A DNA stretch of 10,784 nucleotides, taken from Actinomycetota bacterium. GTDB lineage: Bacteria > Actinomycetota > Acidimicrobiia > IMCC26256 > PALSA-610. Under the pieces are notes generated by a model. The model saw nothing but the letters and a program-made list of their open reading frames with translations. It did not search any database and was not told where the DNA came from. This document shows, piece by piece, positions 7,046 to 10,784 of this stretch; positions within the stretch are counted from its first letter, which is position 1, and every line of letters starts with the position of its first letter. The DNA lies in contig JAUZEI010000440.1 in assembly GCA_030839105.1 (NCBI GenBank), positions 1 through 10,784 of the forward strand, given 5' to 3'. The translations under genes were made by a program, and so were the position numbers.

Positions 7046-8193
7046 TGCATCCTCCCGTTCCCGCCGATACGGACGATTGCCCGGCCCAGCGCCAGGACCC
7101 CGGCGTCGTCCGCAACGGGCGCGACCAACGCGTCGACCTCTTCGGCGGTACACCCGAACGACCGCGCCGCGGCGACGATCGCGTCGTTGTCGGCCGCCGC
7201 CCCGAGCCCGGCTCGCGCCATCAAGCGGGTGCGGGCCCAGCGCTGCGCCGGCGCAAGCGCGCCGGTACGGTCGTGAGTGCGCTCGAGGCTGACCGAGAGC
7301 GCCCGTACGTACTCCGTGCGTGCGGGCGGCAGCGCGCGCGACTGCTGATCGGGTGGACCGAATCGGCGGGCGCGCGACCACGCGAAAGCGACGGCCGCGA
7401 TCGCGACGAGCGCGAGCGCGACCTTCCAGCGTCCGGGGATCGCCGACCATCCGCGACCGGCGCCGAAGCCGTGCACGCCCTCGGGGAAGACGACCGGGCG
7501 ACCCGCGTCACCCGCGAGCGCGAGTGCGAACGCCGCGTTGTCCGCGGTGCCCAGGTAGGAGTTCTCGAGCGGCGAGGCGTCGGCGAGGAAGTAGATCTCG
7601 CCGCGGCCGACCGTCGCGCGCGTGAGGAGAGCGAAGGAATCGACGCCGACGACCGCGCGACCGGAGCCCGGCGCCGACCACGAGCCCAGTCCCGCGCCGT
7701 CGATCTCGCGCACGTCGGCGAACGCGGGATCGATCCGCCGCCAGGACCGGGCGCCGGCGATCTCCCAACGCGGCGGCGCGTCGCGCAGCTGGTCGAGATA
7801 GAACGGCGACGAGCCGCCGATCACCAGCCGTCCGCCGGACCCGACGAATTGCCGCAGGGCCGACGCGTCGTGGTCGGTGAGGCCGGCGGGCTCGAGGACG
7901 ATCGCGGTCGAGTCGGAGGGGAGGGTGTCCGGACCGATCGCTCCGCGTTGTGACCGGACACGATGGCCGTAGTGCGCCAGTAGCGTTCCGTATGCCGCGA
8001 CGCCCCCGGGTGCCGTCGCGTACGACGACCCCGCGAGGCCACCGGGTTGATCGCCACCGACTGCACGGTCGAGCCCCTGCGCCAGGAGGTTGGCGAGAAT
8101 CACACCCGCGACGACGACCACGACGCCGATCCAGAGTCGGCGCCCGGCCGATGCCGAATTGGCCGCGACCTCGTCCACCTGCAGTGCGCTCAT
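7042..8193 (-). CDS. DUF4350 domain membrane protein
   Basis: This 383-residue protein has one N-terminal membrane segment (about 19-38), an extracytoplasmic DUF4350-type domain, a second membrane segment (about 256-273) and a cytoplasmic tail of about 110 residues. The DUF4350 part contains SSYATAPGGVAAYGTLLAHY (56-75), a glutamine amidotransferase-like fold pattern with TAIVLEPAGLTDHDASALRQ followed by FVGSGGRLVIGG, and the family-like ASPLENSYLGTADNAAFAL (206-224). No catalytic residue set is evident, so an enzyme activity cannot be claimed. The ATG at 8193 overlaps the DUF4129 stop as ATGA; an upstream in-frame start at 8226 would lie inside DUF4129 and is less likely. The tail overlaps moxR by 4 bases. 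In such clusters this protein is expected to sit in the same membrane as the MoxR partners. Domain call is good, role unknown. Confidence 0.85.
   Translation of the reverse strand: MSALQVDEVAANSASAGRRLWIGVVVVVAGVILANLLAQGLDRAVGGDQPGGLAGSSYATAPGGVAAYGTLLAHYGHRVRSQRGAIGPDTLPSDSTAIVLEPAGLTDHDASALRQFVGSGGRLVIGGSSPFYLDQLRDAPPRWEIAGARSWRRIDPAFADVREIDGAGLGSWSAPGSGRAVVGVDSFALLTRATVGRGEIYFLADASPLENSYLGTADNAAFALALAGDAGRPVVFPEGVHGFGAGRGWSAIPGRWKVALALVAIAAVAFAWSRARRFGPPDQQSRALPPARTEYVRALSVSLERTHDRTGALAPAQRWARTRLMARAGLGAAADNDAIVAAARSFGCTAEEVDALVAPVADDAGVLALGRAIVRIGGNGRMQ
7050..7056 (-). promoter_or_regulatory. Ribosome binding site of moxR
   Basis: On the minus strand, GGGAGGA lies 4 bases before the GTG at 7045, within the last codons of the DUF4350 gene. 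It is the only strong Shine-Dalgarno match among the internal junctions of this operon, which suggests independent high translation of the ATPase. Confidence 0.7.
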
Positions 8194-8822
8194 CGGCGCC
8201 CGGTCTCTTCCAGCACGCGCGGCCATCCGCGGCGCGCGCGCTCGACATCAGGCGGTTCGGCGGTGCGGCCTCCGTAGGTCACCGCTTCGAACGTGCCCGC
8301 GAGGTCGTCGAACGTGGCCGAGCCGAGCGCGCGCCGAACTTCGCCCGTCGTGACCGAGGGGCGGTAGCGGATCGCGCCGCGGTCGCCGAGCCGCAGCAGC
8401 CCGGCCCGGAAGCGGAGCCGAAGCGCGCGGGCGAGGTCGCCGTCGTGCTCGGCTTCGTCGGCCGCGCGTTCGAGCGCGTCCGGATCCTCCTCGTCGTCAT
8501 GCATCCCGCCGCGCGCGCGCTTCGTCGACGACGGTGCGCGCGTCGCGAGTCGCCGCCGGGCGCGTACGCCGAGCACGACGAGGAGTGCGATCACGGCGAT
8601 CAGCACGAGGATCCACACCGGGCCCGGGATCAGGCCGAAGAAGCGTCCGATCGGGCCGAACAGGGTCCCGAGCCGGTCACCGAGCCAGCGCAGCGGTCCG
8701 CGGAGCGGCCGGGGAGTCGAGGTCGACCGGAACTTGCGGTCGGAGAGGATGTGTCTCGCCTCCCGCTGCGCCGACCCGGGATCGACGGCCTGCCTCACGC
8801 GCGCCGCCAGCAGGGGGCTCAC
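8190..8822 (-). CDS. DUF4129 domain protein with a single membrane segment
   Basis: This 210-residue protein has a cytosol-sized N-terminal part with REARHILSDRKFR (20-32), one membrane segment (about 68-87) and a C-terminal DUF4129 domain. The domain contains an acidic stretch DDEEDPDALERAADEAEHDG, ARALRLRFRAGLLRLGDRG and IRYRPSVTTGEVRRAL (151-166), ending with VTYGGRTAE. DUF4129 is best known as the C-terminal part of membrane transglutaminase-like proteins; here it stands alone without a transglutaminase core. The GTG at 8822 overlaps the stop of the upstream membrane-protein gene as GTGA, and no good ribosome binding site precedes it, so translation probably depends on coupling. The open frame runs upstream to 9362 but that is an Arg-rich shadow. 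Family call is good; function unknown. Confidence 0.87.
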   Translation of the reverse strand: MSPLLAARVRQAVDPGSAQREARHILSDRKFRSTSTPRPLRGPLRWLGDRLGTLFGPIGRFFGLIPGPVWILVLIAVIALLVVLGVRARRRLATRAPSSTKRARGGMHDDEEDPDALERAADEAEHDGDLARALRLRFRAGLLRLGDRGAIRYRPSVTTGEVRRALGSATFDDLAGTFEAVTYGGRTAEPPDVERARRGWPRVLEETGRR

Positions 8823-9649
8823 GCGGGGATGCGCGCCCGCGCGTCGTTGCGCTGCATGAGCAGCTGCACGTCGAACGCTTCGTCGCGTGTCCGTAGGTCG
8901 AAATACAAGACCACGATCGCCGCCGCGGCGAAGGGGGTCGTCAACACCCCGGCGACGGTGCTCGCGATGCTCTGCCCGATGACCGCGGCGATGATGCCGT
9001 TGCCGGACCGCAACAACACACTCACTCCGCCGACGAGCGCGGTGTTGACGACGGCGACGAGCAGCTGCACCGTCAGCACGAGGCCGAGGACATGCATGGC
9101 GTGTGCCCTTGTCAGCGTGACCGATCGTCCGGTCGCCGACCAGACCCCGATGCCCTCCAGTACGAGCACGGGGATCGCGACCGCGAACACGGTGAGCGGG
9201 TAGAGGGCGCCGACGAAGCAGAGCACCAGCCCGACGAGCTCGCTGACGAGGACGACAAGACTGACGCCGACGACCGCAAAGAAGCGCGGCCGCACCGCGC
9301 GCGCCGAGTCGCGGGCGAGGGAGCACTCGCCGATGTAGGCGTCGGCGACGATCCGCGTGCACACCGCGGTGATGACCGCCGTCGACAGCACGGTCACGAG
9401 TCCGACGACGATCACAGCCGCGAGCTGAGTCGTGACCGAGCTCGAGTCGTATTGCGGGGTCACCGATCCCGTGACGCCGAAGCTGAGTCGATCGGGCTGC
9501 GCGGAGAGCAGCACGATCGCGCTGAGCGCCTGCACGGGAACGACGACGGCCGCCGCGACCGCGAGCAGCCGCCGGAACCGGGCCCGATAGAGCACCACCG
9601 CGGCATCGAGTATCTCCCCGATTCCTCGCGGCCGGAGCTCGGTCACCAT
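8819..9649 (-). CDS. Polytopic membrane protein (GPDPase membrane-domain-like)
   Basis: This 276-residue membrane protein is the first gene of the five-gene operon. It starts with TELRPRGIGEILDAAVVLYR and ends with VVLYFDLRTRDEAFDVQLLM. Both are motifs I associate with the actinobacterial family annotated as a glycerophosphoryl diester phosphodiesterase membrane domain (YciC-like). About six hydrophobic spans are visible: 27-50, 74-100, 122-145, 147-166, 187-212 and 219-249. There is no phosphodiesterase catalytic domain, so no enzymatic role should be assumed. The ATG at 9649 is followed by a GTG codon that could also serve. No good ribosome binding site is seen, but a TANNNT box lies 6 bases upstream, fitting leaderless expression. 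The 3' end overlaps DUF4129 by 4 bases. The family label is moderately sure and the function unknown. Confidence 0.78.
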   Translation of the reverse strand: MVTELRPRGIGEILDAAVVLYRARFRRLLAVAAAVVVPVQALSAIVLLSAQPDRLSFGVTGSVTPQYDSSSVTTQLAAVIVVGLVTVLSTAVITAVCTRIVADAYIGECSLARDSARAVRPRFFAVVGVSLVVLVSELVGLVLCFVGALYPLTVFAVAIPVLVLEGIGVWSATGRSVTLTRAHAMHVLGLVLTVQLLVAVVNTALVGGVSVLLRSGNGIIAAVIGQSIASTVAGVLTTPFAAAAIVVLYFDLRTRDEAFDVQLLMQRNDARARIPA

Positions 9650-9655
9650 CCGCCC

Positions 9656-9661
9656 ACGCTA
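9656..9661 (-). promoter_or_regulatory. Candidate -10 element of the five-gene operon (leaderless)
   Basis: On the minus strand TAGCGT fits TANNNT and lies at -12 to -7 relative to the ATG at 9649, with a GGGCGG spacer. This is the geometry of actinobacterial leaderless promoters, with transcription starting at the A of ATG. No clear -35 box is present. It is the only intergenic promoter position available for the whole operon. Confidence 0.5.
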
Positions 9662-9669
9662 GGCAACGG

Positions 9670-9689
9670 GAGTCCCCGAGCCCCGACTC
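9670..9689. other. Short inverted repeat upstream of the operon
   Basis: GAGTC at 9670-9674 and GACTC at 9685-9689 are inverted copies separated by 10 bases. The arms sit just upstream of the -10-like box, where an operator or weak hairpin could lie. Five-base arms occur often by chance in such sequence, so this is weak. Confidence 0.2.
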
Positions 9690-9715
9690 ATGCGAAGCGC
9701 GAGCGATTCACGCGC

Positions 9716-9758
9716 GAGCGTCAGCGAGCGTTTACCGGGAGCGTCAGCGAGCAATTAC
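9716..9758 (-). repeat. Direct repeat spanning the thiolase 3' end
   Basis: Two 20-base copies (9716-9735 and 9739-9758) match at 18 positions with a 23-base period. The first 14 bases (GAGCGTCAGCGAGC on the plus strand) are identical. The copy nearest the gene includes the thiolase stop codon TAA, and the second copy also carries a TAA at the matching place. It looks like a small tandem duplication of the gene end or a member of a dispersed GC-rich repeat. It is not self-complementary and no U-rich tract follows, so it is not a standard terminator. Confidence 0.7.
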
Positions 9759-10784
9759 AACGTGCGCAGGATCGCGGCGTCGCCCTGACCGCCACCGCCG
9801 CAGAGTGCAGCTGCACCGACGCCGCCCCCGCGCCGGCGGAGCTCGTTGATGATCGTGAGCACGACGCGCGCGCCCGACATGCCGACGGGATGGCCGAGCG
9901 CGATGGCGCCGCCGTTCACGTTGACGATGTCGTCGCTGACGCCGAGGTCCTTCATCGATGCGATACCGACCGCGGCAAAGGCCTCGTTGAGCTCGAAGAG
10001 GTCGACGTCCTTGGTGGTCATGTCGTTGGCCTCGAGCGCGCGCTTGATCGCGCGCGACGGCTGGTGCAACAGCGAGGTGTCGGGTCCGGCGACCATGCCG
10101 TAGCCGATCAGCTCCGCAAGGGGGGTGACGCCGAGCTCCTCGGCCTTCGCCCGGCTCGTGACGATGATCGCGGCGCCGCCGTCGGAGATCTGCGAAGCGT
10201 TGCCCGCGGTGATCGTGCCGTCCTTCGAGAACGCAGGGCGCAAACCGGCGAGGGACTCGGGGGTCGTACCGGGCCGCACGCCTTCGTCGGTGTCGACCAC
10301 CACCGGATCACCCTTGCGTTGCTTGATCGACACGGGCGTGATCTCGTCGGCGAAGCGGCCTTCCTTCTGGGCGGCCGCCGCGCGCTCGTGCGACTTGGCG
10401 GCGACCTCGTCCTGAGCTTCGCGGGTGATGTTGCCGACCTGACCGACGTAGTTCTCCGTGCCCGCGCCCATGTGCAGGGCGTCGAAGGCGCACCACAGGC
10501 CGTCGCCGATCATCGAGTCGACGACCTCGTTGTTGCCCATGCGGTAGCCCGCGCGCGCCCCCGGCAGCAGGTACGGCGCGTTGGTCATCGACTCCATGCC
10601 GCCCGCGACCACGACTTCGGCGTCGCCGTTGTTGATCATCTGGTCGGCGAGGTAGAGCGCGTTGATGCCCGAGAGGCAGACCTTGTTCAGCGTCATCGCG
10701 GGGACGGTCATCGGGATTCCCGCGTTCGAGGCCGCCTGGCGAGCCGTGATCTGGCCCGCCCCGGCTTGCAGCACCTGACCCATG
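9755..10784 (-). CDS. Acetyl-CoA C-acetyltransferase, thiolase (N-terminus outside window)
   Basis: This thiolase joins or cleaves acetyl-CoA units (acetoacetyl-CoA formation or the last step of beta-oxidation). There are 342 visible residues; about 50 N-terminal residues lie beyond the window, since family members have about 390-400. Counting from the ATG at 10783, which is probably an internal Met, the nucleophile cysteine lies in [11 protein letters not shown] (Cys 36) and [12 protein letters not shown] follows at 61-72. [12 protein letters not shown] is at 194-205, NEAFAAV at 266-272, [16 protein letters not shown] at 291-306 with the catalytic His 298, and [10 protein letters not shown] begins with the second catalytic cysteine 328. 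All catalytic residues are present. It is read in the same direction as the downstream five-gene operon but is separated by 105 bases and functionally unrelated. It ends in TAA inside a direct repeat. Thiolase identity is secure; biosynthetic versus degradative use cannot be told from this window. Confidence 0.94.
   Translation of the reverse strand, partial: MGQVLQAGAGQITARQAASNAGIPMTVPAMTLNKVCLSGINALYLADQMINNGDAEVVVAGGMESMTNAPYLLPGARAGYRMGNNEVVDSMIGDGLWCAFDALHMGAGTENYVGQVGNITREAQDEVAAKSHERAAAAQKEGRFADEITPVSIKQRKGDPVVVDTDEGVRPGTTPESLAGLRPAFSKDGTITAGNASQISDGGAAIIVTSRAKAEELGVTPLAELIGYGMVAGPDTSLLHQPSRAIKRALEANDMTTKDVDLFELNEAFAAVGIASMKDLGVSDDIVNVNGGAIALGHPVGMSGARVVLTIINELRRRGGGVGAAALCGGGGQGDAAILRTL

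Noticed and set aside
6120..7115. N-terminal extension of the DUF58 frame through moxR.
   Set aside because: The extension is extremely Arg-rich and out of frame with moxR, while the ATG at 6119 gives a proper membrane-anchored N-terminus and an ATGA overlap.
7950..9203. 417-residue plus-strand open frame opposite DUF4350, DUF4129 and the membrane protein.
   Set aside because: Its composition is Arg/Pro/Ala-rich and it crosses three real gene boundaries on the other strand, so it is shadow.
9697..9715. GCGCG/CGCGC inverted repeat downstream of the thiolase gene as a possible terminator.
   Set aside because: It has only 5-base arms with a 9-base loop in GC-rich repeats and no following T tract on the minus strand, so it is indistinguishable from chance.

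Overview
The window looks like a chromosomal segment of a high-GC actinobacterium. The reasons are very high G+C with G/C-rich third codon positions, frequent GTG starts, 4-base gene overlaps, and two locus types familiar from Actinobacteria: dnaX-ybaB-recR and the MoxR/DUF58/DUF4129/SpoIIM/RDD cluster. An Acidimicrobiia-like lineage is possible but is only an impression. I see no RNA gene, insertion sequence, phage gene or CRISPR array. Almost every base is coding.

Layout. (1) 1-2774, plus strand: the 3' part of dnaX (clamp-loader gamma/tau), ybaB/ebfC (nucleoid-associated protein) and recR (recombination mediator) form one tight operon for replication and repair. (2) 2775-3880, minus strand: an RDD-family membrane protein followed by a small DUF2752 membrane protein. 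Their last stop codon abuts the recR stop with no base between. (3) 3881-4891, plus strand: a SpoIIM-like (DUF95) membrane protein whose GTG start directly touches the divergent GTG start of the RDD gene. (4) 4869-9649, minus strand: a five-gene operon read as polytopic membrane protein, DUF4129 protein, DUF4350 protein, MoxR AAA+ ATPase, DUF58 (VWA-like) protein. All four junctions are 4-base ATGA or GTGA overlaps, and the last gene overlaps the 3' end of spoIIM. (5) 9650-9754: the only real intergenic gap (105 bases), with a -10-like box and a direct repeat. (6) 9755-10784, minus strand: an acetyl-CoA acetyltransferase (thiolase) lacking its N-terminus.

How the genes may work together. Regions 2-4 make up a widely conserved but poorly understood membrane-associated module: a MoxR ATPase with a DUF58 partner, plus SpoIIM, RDD, DUF4129 and DUF4350 membrane proteins. 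MoxR proteins are thought to act as chaperones for VWA-type partners. Here the DUF58 protein has lost the two serines of the canonical DxSxS metal site. The most informative sequence-level signals are the zero-gap divergent start pair (CAC|GTG) and two TANNNT boxes placed identically, 6 bases before the start codons of the RDD gene and of the first operon gene. Both boxes suggest leaderless transcription.
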